This document shows, piece after piece, positions 30,001 to 39,298 of a DNA stretch of 64,000 nt (positions are counted from its first letter, which is position 1; each line of letters begins with the position of its first letter). The notes under the pieces were generated by a model. It saw only the letters and a list, made by a program, of their open reading frames with translations. It was not told the DNA's origin and searched no databases. The DNA lies in the NCBI GenBank assembly GCA_945876095.1, contig CAMCMP010000010.1:1-64000 (forward strand), in the 5' to 3' direction. The position numbers were made by a program, and so were the translations under genes. The DNA comes from Chitinophaga pinensis (GTDB lineage: Bacteria > Bacteroidota > Bacteroidia > Chitinophagales > Chitinophagaceae).

Positions 30001-30267
30001 ATTATTAAAATAGTACTTAAAGGAATGTATGGACCAATAGAAGTGAATGGTAAAAAATATCCAGGTCAAGTTCCAATGACACCTTTTGAAGGTATGTTGA
30101 AAGATGATGAAGTAGCAGCGGTAATTACTTATGTACGAAATTCATTTGGCAACAAAGCCCCTGCTGTAACAGCAGATAAGGTGAAAGCGGTTCGTGCATC
30201 TATCAAAGGTAAAGTAGGTTTTTATACACCTGAGGACTTGCTCAAACAACATCCTCTTGGTAAATAA
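27082..30267 (+). CDS. Secreted SGNH-propeller-HEAT-cytochrome c fusion protein
   Basis: 1061 residues, four modules. A membrane/export segment is at 14-31. An SGNH-hydrolase-like domain spans about 38-290 (SHIILIGNNLGSRMMNYG, FFGFDESFQG, DGSQLTEAAYARFAP). A beta-propeller dehydrogenase domain follows at about 370-720 (FTVPPGYKIELFASESEF, DTDHDGKADKQTTFADGLQL, TNGDDKMDSKE, HHAHHAYTTDP). HEAT-like helices cover about 760-910. A cytochrome c domain at 925-1040 carries heme motif CVTCH (C942, C945, H946) and a likely Met ligand in PMTPFEG. It may oxidise a sugar and pass electrons to heme. The catalytic Ser of the SGNH part is not in the usual GDS form, so that module may only bind. Confidence 0.8.
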   Translation: MNPMHLFTKKKKYLKISFFAIALAVLSAFMLQNSDTTGLKITEGSHIILIGNNLGSRMMNYGYFETEMQLRYPDSKLYIRNMCDGGNTPGFRPHSGRPTPWAFPGAEKFQTELARSPGTEGFEEYPDQWITKHKADIIIAFFGFDESFQGKDGLENYKAELDAFIKHTLKQKYNGVSAPQLAIVSPIAFEDLSSKFDLPNGKVENKNLALYTAAMKEVTAKNKVHFLDVFTPTSQWFKNATPSLTIDGSQLTEAAYARFAPVLADGIFGKKIAKAEQNRELVRAAVLEKNWMWHNDYKIPNGVHVFGRRYDPFGPDNYPAEQVKIREMTLIRDEAIWQAVKGVKMDLAAADKKTSPLTEVKTNYATSTGNGTLSYLYGKEALDKFTVPPGYKIELFASESEFTDLANPVQISFDNKGRLWVAVMPTYPHWKPGDPRPNDKLIILEDTDHDGKADKQTTFADGLQLPLGFELAPEGVYLSQGTNFYLLKDTNGDDKMDSKEILLSGFDDHDTHHAHHAYTTDPSGAIYMGQGVFLVNDVETSYGPVRGTNGGFFRYDINRRKLDRIAQLSIPNPWGIAFDEWGQVFYEETSGPDVTWMIPGTVKPRYGEYTPKGKSLIEESQRVRPTSGLEFVSSRHFPDDVQGDLLLNNTIGFLGTKQHAISDDGTGYKSKFRQDLVKSSDMNYRPVDLEFAPDGSLYIADWHNVLIGHMQHNARDPLRDHTHGRIYRVTYPSRPLVVPAKVAGASIEELLNNLKLPEYRTRYRTRREIRAHKAAEVLPALTKWAANLDKKSSQYEHDLLEALWVTWGLNKVDQPLLRQLLHAKDLRVRAAAVEVLRFTGHQVADQAKLLMDAAKDESGRVRLESIVSASWLDKEKGLPIVLEAGKKPMDSWMLKPYEISVAHLNGHGMAEKKSVLAATQPGAIDNKILAAGKAIYSRDGYCVTCHQADGKGLEAAGFPPIAGSNWMLGSDERIIKIVLKGMYGPIEVNGKKYPGQVPMTPFEGMLKDDEVAAVITYVRNSFGNKAPAVTADKVKAVRASIKGKVGFYTPEDLLKQHPLGK

Positions 30268-30308
30268 TTATATTTTTTTAAAATTGTTTTTAAATTTAAA
30301 TTTTAATT

Positions 30309-31184
30309 ATGAAAAAAATAATCAACCTGAAATACTTTTTATTGGTTTTACTAATTCTTTGCACAAGCATAGTTGGATTAGCACAAAAAGCAAAGAAGTC
30401 AGCTAAAAAGCCACTCATTGTTTTTGTAACCGGCGACCATGAATACAGTGGTGAGTCAACACTTCCAAAAGTAGCCGCTGAGCTTGAAAAAAATTACGGG
30501 TTTCGTACGAAGTTTTTAAAAGCTTTTCCAGATCATAATTCCGAGGAAAATATCCCAGGATTAGAAGCGTTGAAAGAAGCGGATATTGCGGTATTTTTTC
30601 TTCGCTGGAGAAGACTTCCTGCAGATCAAGTACAATTGATAGAAGACTATTTAAAAACTGCCAAGCCACTCATTGGATTTAGAACTACTACTCATTCATT
30701 TAATTATCCTAAAGGGCATCCGCTTGTAAAATGGAATGCATTTGGTGAGATGGCTTTTAATTCTCCTCCGGGATGGGGTGGTAAGAATAATCATACCCAT
30801 TATGGCCATAATTCTTCTACTGATGTAAGCATTGTTCCTGCTCAGGCAAACAATGTTTTACTTACTGGAGTGGATAATAATTTTCACGTTAGATCTTGGC
30901 TTTATCAGGTGTTGCCTAATTTTCCTTCTAATGGCGCTACTGCGTTATTAATGGGGCATTCAATCAAACCTGAGAACTCTAAAGCTTATGATAACCCAGT
31001 AGCATGGACAGGTACTAATAGTTATGGGGCAAAGTTTTTCTTTACCACCATGGGGCATCCTGAAGATTTTGATCAGGAACCTTTTCAGCATCTTATTATT
31101 AATGCCTTTCATTGGGTGGCTGGTAAACCGATTCCCAAAAAATGGGCAGGTAAAATGGATATTAATGTTCCCTATCGTGATTGA
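30309..31184 (+). CDS. Secreted ThuA-domain protein
   Basis: 291 residues. Signal peptide 1-25 (ending GLAQ). The ThuA fold is recognisable from FVTGDHEYSGESTLPKVAAE, AVFFLRWRRLPADQVQLIED, GFRTTTHSFNYPKG and FFTTMGHPEDF. In rhizobia, ThuA works with the dehydrogenase ThuB in 3-keto-trehalose breakdown, so a hydrolytic or sugar-binding role on a keto-sugar is a reasonable guess. It is predicted to be periplasmic, unlike cytoplasmic ThuA. It lies 41 bp after the cytochrome fusion gene and 17 bp before the first isomerase. Confidence 0.82.
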   Translation: MKKIINLKYFLLVLLILCTSIVGLAQKAKKSAKKPLIVFVTGDHEYSGESTLPKVAAELEKNYGFRTKFLKAFPDHNSEENIPGLEALKEADIAVFFLRWRRLPADQVQLIEDYLKTAKPLIGFRTTTHSFNYPKGHPLVKWNAFGEMAFNSPPGWGGKNNHTHYGHNSSTDVSIVPAQANNVLLTGVDNNFHVRSWLYQVLPNFPSNGATALLMGHSIKPENSKAYDNPVAWTGTNSYGAKFFFTTMGHPEDFDQEPFQHLIINAFHWVAGKPIPKKWAGKMDINVPYRD

Positions 31185-31201
31185 TTTTCAAATTTACAAA
31201 C

Positions 31202-32053
31202 ATGAATAAAATAGGATTTAATACACTGGTTTGGTCGGCGGTAATGTCCGATGATCTTTTGCCAATCATTGACCGATTAAAACAAATTGGTTATGATGGA
31301 GTGGAATGTTTTGTAGGTTCTCCAGATGATAAAGCTTACCAGCGTTTTGGTAATCATGCACATAATATTGGCTTAGAGACTACTGCAGTTTTTGTAGTAG
31401 GTAAGGATGAAAATCCTGTTAGTCCAGATGCTGATATTAGAACCAAGGGTTTAGAAAGAATCAAGTGGGGTATAGATAGGGCGCATGATATGAAGGCAAC
31501 CTTACTTTGTGGTCCCTTTCATTCTGCACACGGAGTTTTTGCTCAGCATCCTCCTTTGGAAGAAGAATACAAATGGTGCGGAGAAGTTTTGCATGCCGCT
31601 GGAGAATATGCTGCTCAGGCCGGAATTACTCTGGCTCTTGAAGCATTGAATCGTTTTGAATGTTATTTGTGTAATACAGTAGAACAGTTGACAAAACTTG
31701 TAAATACTGCCGCTCATCCAAATGTAAAAGCAATGTTTGATACGCATCATGCTAATATTGAAGAGAAAAAAACTCGGACTGCGATTCAAACGATTGCTCC
31801 AATATTGGCACACTTTCATATTAGCGAAAATGATCGAGGAACTCCCGGTGATGGACAGGTGCAATGGGATGAAGTTTTTTCTTCTTTAGCTGAAGTGAAA
31901 TACAATGGCTGGCTTACTATTGAAGCTTTCTCAAGAAATGACCCTGATTTTGCCAATGCAATTAATGTGTGGCGAGAATATTCAAAACCTTGGGATATGG
32001 CAATTAATGGACTGTCATTTATAAAGCAAAAAGGTAAAGCTCATGGGCTTTAA
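31202..32053 (+). CDS. TIM-barrel sugar isomerase/epimerase (hydroxypyruvate-isomerase type)
   Basis: About 283 residues from the ATG at 31202 (MNKIGFNTLVWSAVM); an earlier ATG would overlap the ThuA stop and adds seven poor residues. The AP-endonuclease-2/xylose-isomerase-like barrel shows the metal ligands in VECFVGSP, LALEALNRFECYLC, AMFDTHHANIEE, HFHISENDRGTPGDGQV and LTIEAFS. Family members interconvert ketose and aldose or epimerise keto-sugars using Mn or Mg. It is in tight order with ThuA and the MFS gene; the second isomerase in the cluster is a different subtype. Confidence 0.87.
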   Translation: MNKIGFNTLVWSAVMSDDLLPIIDRLKQIGYDGVECFVGSPDDKAYQRFGNHAHNIGLETTAVFVVGKDENPVSPDADIRTKGLERIKWGIDRAHDMKATLLCGPFHSAHGVFAQHPPLEEEYKWCGEVLHAAGEYAAQAGITLALEALNRFECYLCNTVEQLTKLVNTAAHPNVKAMFDTHHANIEEKKTRTAIQTIAPILAHFHISENDRGTPGDGQVQWDEVFSSLAEVKYNGWLTIEAFSRNDPDFANAINVWREYSKPWDMAINGLSFIKQKGKAHGL

Positions 32054-32119
32054 ATGATTGTAAAGAATTTTTTCGATTGCTTAATTTTAAACAATTCATC
32101 TTCATTTAAAAAAAACTAT

Positions 32120-33658
32120 ATGAATGCTGTACAATTAGATTCCGACCACTCGTCTTCTGATGAAAAAAGTAAAAAATTACTTTTCTGGGGATGTTTTATT
32201 GCATTAACTGCAACCGCATTTGGTTTTGTTTTCCGTGCTTTTATTATGGAACAATGGGGTAGAGAGTTCGACTTGAGTAAAACCCAACAAGGAGAAATCT
32301 TTGGAGTGGGATTTTGGCCTTTTGGAATTAGCATTGTTTTTTTTAGTTTAATTATTGATAAAATTGGCTACAAGAAATCAATGATTTTTGCATTTGTCTG
32401 CCATCTTGTTTCGGTGGCGATCACCATTTTTGCAACTGGATATTGGATGCTTTATTTAGGCACCTTTTTATTTGCATTGGGAAATGGAGCAGTAGAAGCA
32501 GTGGTAAATCCTGTAGTGGCCACGATGTTTCCAAAAGAAAAAACCAAGTGGTTAAATATATTACATGCTGGTTGGCCTGCAGGAATGGTAGTAGGAGGTT
32601 TGTTAGGAATATTTATGATTAATCAACATTTTCCATGGCAATTGATTATTGGATTTGTGTTGTTACCTGCAATTATTTATGGTTGGATTATCGCTAAGAG
32701 ATCCTTCCCAGTTAATGAGCGTGTAGAGGCAGGCGTTAGCTATCTCGAAATGCTAAAAGAGGTTGGTATTTTAGGTGCATTGATTATCGCTGCACTTTGT
32801 TCATTTCAATTGGGTAGTCTTTTTCAATGGTCCTTCACCGTTAGTGTTGTCATTACATTGGCCCTGACGGGTATATTTGGATATTTTGTTCGATCTCTAG
32901 GAAGACCACTTTTTATTCTGCTGTTAGCAATCATGATTCCCCTTGCCACCACTGAGTTAGGTACGGATAGTTGGATTACTGATTTGATGACACCAGCTAT
33001 GAAGGAAATGGGTTTTCAAGGTGGCTGGGTTTTGATTTACACTTCTGTTATTATGTCCTTACTTCGTTTTTATGCAGGACCTATTGTGCATAAACTTTCT
33101 CCTATCGGCTTATTGGTAGCAGGCTCTTTAGTTGCAGTTACCGGTTTGGTATTCCTTTCTTATTCTACTGGTTATTTAATAATTATTGCTGCTACTATTT
33201 ATGCATTGGGTAAAACGTTTTTCTGGCCTACCATGTTGGGGGTTGTTTCTGAACAATTTCCAAAAGGAGGCGCTCTTGCAATAAATTTTACAGGTGCAGT
33301 AGGTATGATGGGAGTAGGGGTTATTGGTGCGGTTATTCTTGGATTTGTTCAAGATAAGCAACTCGATCAGAATCTTGCTACTTACGATCAAAAAAATAAT
33401 ACTACCCTTCATGCAAGTTATTTAACCGAATCTAAAACAGGACTCTTTGGTTCTTATCAAGCGGTAGATAGTAAAAAATTATCAACTGCCCCTGCAGAAG
33501 TAGTTGATCAAATTAGTGCTGTTCAAAACGATGCTAAAAAAAGCGCTCTTCGTACAGTAGCTATTTTTCCATCCTTCATGTTTTTATGCTATCTTTTGAT
33601 TTTATTTTATTTTAAATCCAAGGGAGGCTATCGACCGGTAGTAATTGCTAAGGAATAA
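32120..33658 (+). CDS. MFS transporter
   Basis: About 512 residues from MNAVQLDSD; a start 66 bp upstream overlaps nothing coding and is less likely. Twelve hydrophobic segments can be counted, with the MFS loop motif [11 protein letters not shown] between TM2 and TM3 and a large polar insert (about 440-500) before the last helix. It probably imports a sugar or glycoside for the cluster. The position between two sugar isomerase genes, with a 13-bp overlap region on the 3-prime side if the upstream start of the next gene were used, argues for co-expression. Confidence 0.85.
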   Translation: MNAVQLDSDHSSSDEKSKKLLFWGCFIALTATAFGFVFRAFIMEQWGREFDLSKTQQGEIFGVGFWPFGISIVFFSLIIDKIGYKKSMIFAFVCHLVSVAITIFATGYWMLYLGTFLFALGNGAVEAVVNPVVATMFPKEKTKWLNILHAGWPAGMVVGGLLGIFMINQHFPWQLIIGFVLLPAIIYGWIIAKRSFPVNERVEAGVSYLEMLKEVGILGALIIAALCSFQLGSLFQWSFTVSVVITLALTGIFGYFVRSLGRPLFILLLAIMIPLATTELGTDSWITDLMTPAMKEMGFQGGWVLIYTSVIMSLLRFYAGPIVHKLSPIGLLVAGSLVAVTGLVFLSYSTGYLIIIAATIYALGKTFFWPTMLGVVSEQFPKGGALAINFTGAVGMMGVGVIGAVILGFVQDKQLDQNLATYDQKNNTTLHASYLTESKTGLFGSYQAVDSKKLSTAPAEVVDQISAVQNDAKKSALRTVAIFPSFMFLCYLLILFYFKSKGGYRPVVIAKE

Positions 33659-33695
33659 AAATTCATTCATTATTTTAATTTATAAAAAGAACAAC

Positions 33696-34733
33696 ATGCA
33701 AAAAAATAACTACCCTAAATTGCACAATGCAACATGGCCGGGTATTGTAGGCAAGGGGCCAGATTCAGAACCACCTATTTCTTTTGATGATTTACTAAAA
33801 TACACTGCTGATGCGGAGGTAGATGGCGTAAAGTTTGATGGAATTGATATCGGACTTTTTGAGCCACATATTGATATCGACAGTTCGGATGATGGCATTA
33901 AAAAGTTAGCCGAAAAAGTATCTTCTCTTAATTTAAATATTGGAAGCTTAGTAGCTCCTATTTGGGGTGGTCCTGCAATGGGAACTAAAGAAGAACGCGC
34001 AGTATTTGTAGAGATGGTGCGTAAGTCATGCCACTTTGGACAGAAGTTGCGTGAATATGGCGTTCGGCCTAATGGTATCATTCGTATTGACTCAGCTAGT
34101 AAACCAGAAGCATGGGCTTTGGATCCAGCGAATAATACAAAGCTAATTGCTGAAACTTTTCGTGAAGCTTGTGATGTGGCTGCCTCTTATGGCGAACGGT
34201 TAGCTGCAGAAGGAGAGATTTGCTGGGGTGGAATGCATAGCTGGAAAGCAATGGTTGATACCTTAGAAGCAGTAGATCGTCCTAATATCGGATTCCAAGC
34301 CGACATGGCTCATACACTTTTATACTTGCTTGGATACAATAGTCCTGAAGACAGAATATTACCTGCGGATTTTGATTGGAGTAGCCAAGAATTATTGGAT
34401 GCAGGGCTTAGAAAATTAACGCATTCACTTCGTCCATGGACCATTGATTTTCATGTGGCACAAAATGATGGAACGGTTCATGGCACTGGCTCTCACGACA
34501 AAACAGGTCGTCATTGTCAAGCTAAAGATCCCAATGGTAAACTTGACATTGCAAAGCATGCTGGTTTTTGGCTACGCGATGACAATGGTGAATTAACAAA
34601 GGCATTTAAACATATTTGTTGGGATGGCTGTATGTTTCCAAATGCAGTGATGACTGAGCAACAAACATGGAATGATATCCTATCAGCAATGATTAAAGTG
34701 AGAGATCAACATGGTTGGTATGAAGCTGAATAA
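33696..34733 (+). CDS. TIM-barrel sugar isomerase/epimerase
   Basis: About 345 residues from [17 protein letters not shown]; the longer frame from 33645 would overlap the MFS gene and begins with low-complexity residues. The barrel carries [58 protein letters not shown] and the [20 protein letters not shown] segment with likely metal and substrate ligands. It resembles xylose-isomerase-like family proteins found beside Gfo/Idh oxidoreductases and DUF1080 genes, so a keto-sugar epimerase or isomerase is likely. Confidence 0.83.
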   Translation: MQKNNYPKLHNATWPGIVGKGPDSEPPISFDDLLKYTADAEVDGVKFDGIDIGLFEPHIDIDSSDDGIKKLAEKVSSLNLNIGSLVAPIWGGPAMGTKEERAVFVEMVRKSCHFGQKLREYGVRPNGIIRIDSASKPEAWALDPANNTKLIAETFREACDVAASYGERLAAEGEICWGGMHSWKAMVDTLEAVDRPNIGFQADMAHTLLYLLGYNSPEDRILPADFDWSSQELLDAGLRKLTHSLRPWTIDFHVAQNDGTVHGTGSHDKTGRHCQAKDPNGKLDIAKHAGFWLRDDNGELTKAFKHICWDGCMFPNAVMTEQQTWNDILSAMIKVRDQHGWYEAE

Positions 34734-34775
34734 TTATAAAATCTAATAAAATTGTAAGTCTTAATTCTTTTAAAA

Positions 34776-35927
34776 ATGGCAACAAAAAAAACACTTAATA
34801 TTGGTTTAATCGGAGGTGGCTTTATGGGTCGAACTCATTCCAATGGATATCTTCGGATTGCTAATTTTTTTCCTGATTTAGCGTATACACCGGTACTTAA
34901 AGCAGTATGTTTTAGAAATGAAACAAAGTTAAAAGCCTTTGCAGAACAGTGGGGCTATGAATCCATTGAAACAGATTGGAGAAAACTTATTGAACGTCCA
35001 GATATTGATGCGGTTGACATTTGCACTCCCAATGATACCCATGCAGAGATTGCGATTGCAGCTGCAAAAGCTGGCAAGATGATTCTTTGCGAAAAACCAC
35101 TTGCGCGCGATTTGGTAGAATCTGCTGGTATGGTAGAGGCCATCGAAAAAGCAGGTGTAAAAAATACTGTGTGGTATAATTATCGAAGATTACCTGCTGT
35201 TACTTTAGCCAAACAAATTATTGATTCCGGAAAGTTGGGAAAGATATATCATTACAGAGCTAATTTTTTACAGGATTGGACAATCAATGAAAATCTTCCT
35301 CAAGGAGGTGAGGGTTTGTGGAGAATGGATGCGGCAGTTGCAGGATCAGGTGTATTAGGAGATTTACTTTCACATTGTATCGATACTGCTTTGTGGCTGA
35401 ATGGTGGTATAAAGGATGTGAGTGCTATGACAGAAACATTTGTAAAAGAGCGTATGCATCAATTGACTGGAAAAGTTCAGGAAGTGACCATCGATGACGC
35501 CTGCTCTTTTCTTTGCCATTTTAATAATGGATCGTTGGGCTTATTTGAATCTACAAGGTATGCACGTGGACATAAGGCATTGTATACTTTTGAGATTAAT
35601 GGGGCCAATGCTTCTATTCGGTGGGACTTACATGATTTGAACCGTCTTGAGTTTTTTGATAATGCAGATGAATCAAAACTTAAAGGATGGCGTTCTATTC
35701 ATATTACCGATGGAGATCATCCTTATATGGATAAATGGTGGGTGCCAGGATTGGGTATTGGTTATGAACATTCTTTTGTTCACCAGGTTGCAGATTTTCT
35801 AAAAAGTATAGAAACTGGCGAACCTTGTTCACCTACTTTTAGAGAGGCGCTTGATACACAAAAAGTTTGTCAGGCAGTATCCGATTCTGCTAAATCAAGA
35901 AGCTGGAAAGATTGTAATATTTCTTAA
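34776..35927 (+). CDS. Gfo/Idh/MocA-family sugar oxidoreductase
   Basis: 383 residues, cytoplasmic. Rossmann motif [17 protein letters not shown] at the N-terminus, [20 protein letters not shown], and the family's catalytic lysine motif [10 protein letters not shown], followed by the C-terminal alpha/beta substrate domain with [14 protein letters not shown], where the family's conserved D-x3-H sits. It uses NAD(P) to oxidise or reduce a sugar hydroxyl, often C3. ThuB-type enzymes of the same family make 3-keto-disaccharides, which fits the ThuA and DUF1080 genes around it. Confidence 0.9.
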   Translation: MATKKTLNIGLIGGGFMGRTHSNGYLRIANFFPDLAYTPVLKAVCFRNETKLKAFAEQWGYESIETDWRKLIERPDIDAVDICTPNDTHAEIAIAAAKAGKMILCEKPLARDLVESAGMVEAIEKAGVKNTVWYNYRRLPAVTLAKQIIDSGKLGKIYHYRANFLQDWTINENLPQGGEGLWRMDAAVAGSGVLGDLLSHCIDTALWLNGGIKDVSAMTETFVKERMHQLTGKVQEVTIDDACSFLCHFNNGSLGLFESTRYARGHKALYTFEINGANASIRWDLHDLNRLEFFDNADESKLKGWRSIHITDGDHPYMDKWWVPGLGIGYEHSFVHQVADFLKSIETGEPCSPTFREALDTQKVCQAVSDSAKSRSWKDCNIS

Positions 35928-35972
35928 AAGTTTTCGATAAACAACATACATTAACCACCTTCAAAAAAAATT

Positions 35973-36686
35973 ATGATACAAAAATTAAGTTATCGTTTAG
36001 TTCTTTTTATGTTGATAGCAGGAAATATATTTTCCCTGCATGCTCAAGATAAAAATAAAGCAAAGGGGTTTGAAAAAATATTTGATGGCAAGACAATGAA
36101 AGGATGGGAGGGAGATACTGTTTTTTGGAGAGTTGAAAATGGAAGTTTTGTAGGAGAGGTTTCTGCTGCAAAACCGCTTAAAACGAATACTTTTCTTATC
36201 TGGCGTGGTGGATTGCCAACCAACTTTGAATTTATCGCTCAGTATCGTATCAGTCCAGAAGGAAATAGCGGTGTTCAATACCGCAGCGAAGAACTACCTA
36301 ATATCCGCTTTGCTTTAAAGGGTTATCAAGCTGACATTGATGGTTCCGATACCTATACTGGCCAGAACTATGAAGAGCGCGGTCGTGGATTTTTAGCAAA
36401 ACGTGGTGAGATATCAGTTTTAAAATCTGATATGAAACCTACGATTACTGGTTCATTAGGAAATTCAGATTCTCTTAAAACTAAAATTAAAAAGGGAGAC
36501 TGGAATGAAATTCACCTTGTTGTAAAAGATAATCATATGCAGCATTTTATCAATGGTGTATTGATGAGTGAAGTAACGGATGAGGATGCAAAAAATAGAA
36601 AGTATAATGGCGTATTAGGATTACAAGTTCATGTAATGCCAAAAATGAAAGTGGAATACCGTAAATTAATGCTGAAGCAACTGTAG
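35973..36686 (+). CDS. Secreted DUF1080 protein (3-keto-disaccharide hydrolase family)
   Basis: 237 residues. Signal peptide 1-24 (ending LHAQ). The jelly-roll family opening FEKIFDGKTMKGWEGDTVFWRVENGS is recognisable, as are FLIWRGGLPTNFEF, YRISPEGNSGVQYRSEE and the ending DWNEIHLVVKDNHMQHFING. DUF1080 proteins are now linked to cleavage of 3-keto-glycosides in Bacteroidota; the substrate here is unknown. It is the last gene of the cluster and would act in the periplasm, together with the secreted ThuA and cytochrome proteins. Confidence 0.87.
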   Translation: MIQKLSYRLVLFMLIAGNIFSLHAQDKNKAKGFEKIFDGKTMKGWEGDTVFWRVENGSFVGEVSAAKPLKTNTFLIWRGGLPTNFEFIAQYRISPEGNSGVQYRSEELPNIRFALKGYQADIDGSDTYTGQNYEERGRGFLAKRGEISVLKSDMKPTITGSLGNSDSLKTKIKKGDWNEIHLVVKDNHMQHFINGVLMSEVTDEDAKNRKYNGVLGLQVHVMPKMKVEYRKLMLKQL

Positions 36687-36890
36687 TTGTGAATGGGCAA
36701 TGGTGAATGGTCAATAACATTCGTTAAGATTTGAAATATCTGACGGAGGTTGTTGACCATTTTCAACTTGGCAAAAAGTTTGAAATGTGTAAGTTGGAAG
36801 AATTTCAAAAACAATGCGTTAAATAGAAATAAAATTTAGTAAACTTAAAACGGATTCATGTGCATTGAAGTAACAAGGATTGAATTATTC

Positions 36891-36923
36891 AAAAAAATCC
36901 CATCTATTGCTAGATGGGATTTT
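36891..36923 (-). terminator. Terminator downstream of sucC
   Basis: The arms AAAATCCCATCTA and TAGATGGGATTTT (36911-36923) pair exactly around the loop TTGC, and a run of seven A at 36891-36897 gives the U-tract on the minus strand. It sits 27 bp after the sucC stop and could also stop the opposing DUF1080 transcript. Confidence 0.82.
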
Positions 36924-36949
36924 AGAATTTTAGTTATTTTAATAATTTG

Positions 36950-38161
36950 TTAAGCAACCGCTTTATTTACCAAGGAGGCAGCTTCGCTTAGTTGAATAGC
37001 ACTTTGCACTTTCAGTCCACTTTCATCAATTAATTTCTTAGCTACATCTGCATTGGTTCCTTGTAAGCGAACTATGATTGGAATTTCGATATTTCCGATA
37101 GATTGATAAGCATCTATAACGCCTTGGGCTACACGATCACAACGTACAATTCCTCCGAATATATTAATTAAAATGGCTTTCACTTTCGGATCTTTTAGAA
37201 TGATACGAAAGCCTGCTTCCACAGTCTGAGCATTAGCAGTACCTCCTACATCTAAAAAATTAGCTGGCTCACCACCACTTAATTTGATCATATCCATGGT
37301 AGCCATCGCAAGTCCAGCTCCATTAACCATACAACCTACATTGCCATCTAATTTTACAAAATTCAAATTGAATTTACCTGCTTCTACTTCTGTAGGATCT
37401 TCTTCAGATATATCTCGAAGTGATGCAATATCTGGATGACGCATAATAGCATTGTCATCAATATTCATTTTGCAATCCACTGCAATGATTTTGTCGTCGC
37501 TAGTTTTAAATAGAGGATTAATCTCTAACATACCGCAATCTAATTCCACATAGGCTTTGTATAAATTGGTTACAAATTTTACACAATTTTTAAATGCTTC
37601 TCCACTTAAACCAAGGTTAAAAGCGATTTTGCGAGCTTGAAATGCTTGTAGTAATCCACCAGGATGTATCCACTCTTTAAATATTTTTTCAGGGGTATCG
37701 TGCGCTACATCTTCAATATTCATACCACCTTCTGTGCTGTACATAATTACATTTTGTCCTTTTGAACGGTCTAGTAAAATGGATAGATAAAATTCTTTTA
37801 CTGGACTAGCTCCATCATAATATACATCTTGAGCAACTAATACTTTATTTACCATTTTTCCGGCAGGGCCTGTTTGAATGGTTACTAGCGTACCTCCGAT
37901 TATATTCTGTGCGATCTCTTTAACAGCTTCTGCATTTTTACCTACCGCTACTCCGCGTTGCTCTTTTCCAATAATGGTACCTTTTCCTCTTCCGCCTGCA
38001 TGAATTTGAGCTTTGACAACTGCAAATTTACTTCCATACTGTGAGTGAATTTGTCTGTACGCTTCTTCTGCTTCGGTGGCTGTATTACAGGCAATTCCTT
38101 CCTGTACGGGTACATTGTATTTTTTTAATAGTTCCTTTGCTTGATATTCGTGAAGATTCAT
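36950..38161 (-). CDS. sucC: Succinyl-CoA synthetase beta subunit (ADP-forming type)
   Basis: 403 residues. It forms succinate and ATP from succinyl-CoA with the alpha subunit in the TCA cycle. ATP-grasp domain: MNLHEYQAKELLKKYNVPV at the N-terminus, AVVKAQIHAGGRGKG (about 48-62), and LDCGMLEINPLF with the metal-binding Glu/Asn. The C-terminal CoA-ligase domain has VNGAGLAMATMDMIKLSGG, NFLDVGGTA and ILINIFGGIVRCD. Length is slightly above the usual 388. sucD is not in the window, as is usual when the two subunits are unlinked. Confidence 0.95.
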   Translation of the reverse strand: MNLHEYQAKELLKKYNVPVQEGIACNTATEAEEAYRQIHSQYGSKFAVVKAQIHAGGRGKGTIIGKEQRGVAVGKNAEAVKEIAQNIIGGTLVTIQTGPAGKMVNKVLVAQDVYYDGASPVKEFYLSILLDRSKGQNVIMYSTEGGMNIEDVAHDTPEKIFKEWIHPGGLLQAFQARKIAFNLGLSGEAFKNCVKFVTNLYKAYVELDCGMLEINPLFKTSDDKIIAVDCKMNIDDNAIMRHPDIASLRDISEEDPTEVEAGKFNLNFVKLDGNVGCMVNGAGLAMATMDMIKLSGGEPANFLDVGGTANAQTVEAGFRIILKDPKVKAILINIFGGIVRCDRVAQGVIDAYQSIGNIEIPIIVRLQGTNADVAKKLIDESGLKVQSAIQLSEAASLVNKAVA

Positions 38162-38482
38162 GTAGAAAAAGTTTTGACGAAGATATGAAACTATGTTCCA
38201 AAAAATTAGTCATTGCATATTATAAGTACTACATTTTCGTTATTTTATATAAAAGAAATTATTAATACGAATCTAATTTAACTGCGTTCACTAACGTATT
38301 GTGAAAATTATTAATAAAGGACAATCCTTTACTGGTTTATTTTATCAATATTTTAATTCATCCTTGGGTATAGTTTAGTTTCTTTGCACTAAGTGTTTTG
38401 TTGTTTGAATAGAGTTTAATAGTTGTATAAAATCTTAATTGAGATTTTTTGAAATTGAGTTTAAATTATTTATTAAAAATAT
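38162..38482. other. Intergenic region between divergent sucC and purine nucleoside phosphorylase genes
   Basis: About 320 bp, AT-rich, with no ORF worth calling and no strong hairpin. It should contain the promoters of both flanking genes; candidates such as TTTCTTTGCA near 38379 are too degenerate for a call. Confidence 0.4.
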
Positions 38483-39295
38483 ATGGTTACTAAAATTGAA
38501 GCTGCAGTTACTTTCATCCGTAGCATTTATTCAGACAATCCAACAGTGGGAATTGTATTAGGAAGTGGTTTGGGAAGTTTTACTGAGCAGATGAAGGTGG
38601 AAAAAGAAATTCCTTATGGTGATATTCCTCATTTTCCAGTTAGTACAGTAGAGGGTCATAGTGGAAAATTAATCTTTGGGGAGTTAGGTGGAAAAAAAGT
38701 GATTGCGATGGCTGGTCGCTTTCATTACTATGAAGGATACAGTGTCGAAGAGGTGGTCTTCCCTATTCGTGTAATGAAATTTTTAGGAATTCAAACGCTG
38801 CTGCTGAGTAATGCAGCAGGCGGAATGAATATTGATTTTGAAGTAGGAGATTTAATGCTAATTAAAGACCATATTAGTCTATTTACTCCTAACCCATTGA
38901 TAGGAAAAAATTTAGATGAATTGGGACCAAGGTTTCCTGATATGAGTGAGCCTTATAGCAAAAAATTAATTACTGCTGCTAAATCAATTGCAAAAGCAAA
39001 AGGCATCGATTTAAAAGAAGGAGTCTATTGTGGCGTAACTGGTCCTACTTTCGAAACTCGTGCCGAATATAAGTTCTTGCATATCATTGGAGCAGATGCG
39101 GTGGGAATGAGTACTGTTCAAGAGGTGATAGTTGCGGTGCACATGGGAATGACAGTATTTGCAATCAGTGTGATTACAGATCTAGGAATTAGGGAGGAAG
39201 AAAATATTATTACTCACGCAGAAGTGTTGGAAGCGGCAAGCAAAGCAGAGCCTAAATTAACCTACCTGTTCAAGGAATTAATTGCTCAATTGTAA
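38483..39295 (+). CDS. punA: Purine nucleoside phosphorylase
   Basis: 270 residues, trimeric PNP type. Phosphorolysis of inosine or guanosine to base and ribose-1-phosphate. The phosphate-binding GIVLGSGLGSF, TVEGHSGKLI, MAGRFHYYEGYS, LLSNAAGGMN and GVYCGVTGPTFETRAEYKFL with GADAVGMSTV (Glu and Met of the active site) are all intact. The stop is 3 bp before the ATG of the putative porin, so the two are probably one transcript. The symbol is assigned by family; the gene could equally be named pnp or deoD-like. Confidence 0.92.
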   Translation: MVTKIEAAVTFIRSIYSDNPTVGIVLGSGLGSFTEQMKVEKEIPYGDIPHFPVSTVEGHSGKLIFGELGGKKVIAMAGRFHYYEGYSVEEVVFPIRVMKFLGIQTLLLSNAAGGMNIDFEVGDLMLIKDHISLFTPNPLIGKNLDELGPRFPDMSEPYSKKLITAAKSIAKAKGIDLKEGVYCGVTGPTFETRAEYKFLHIIGADAVGMSTVQEVIVAVHMGMTVFAISVITDLGIREEENIITHAEVLEAASKAEPKLTYLFKELIAQL

Positions 39296-39298
39296 TTC

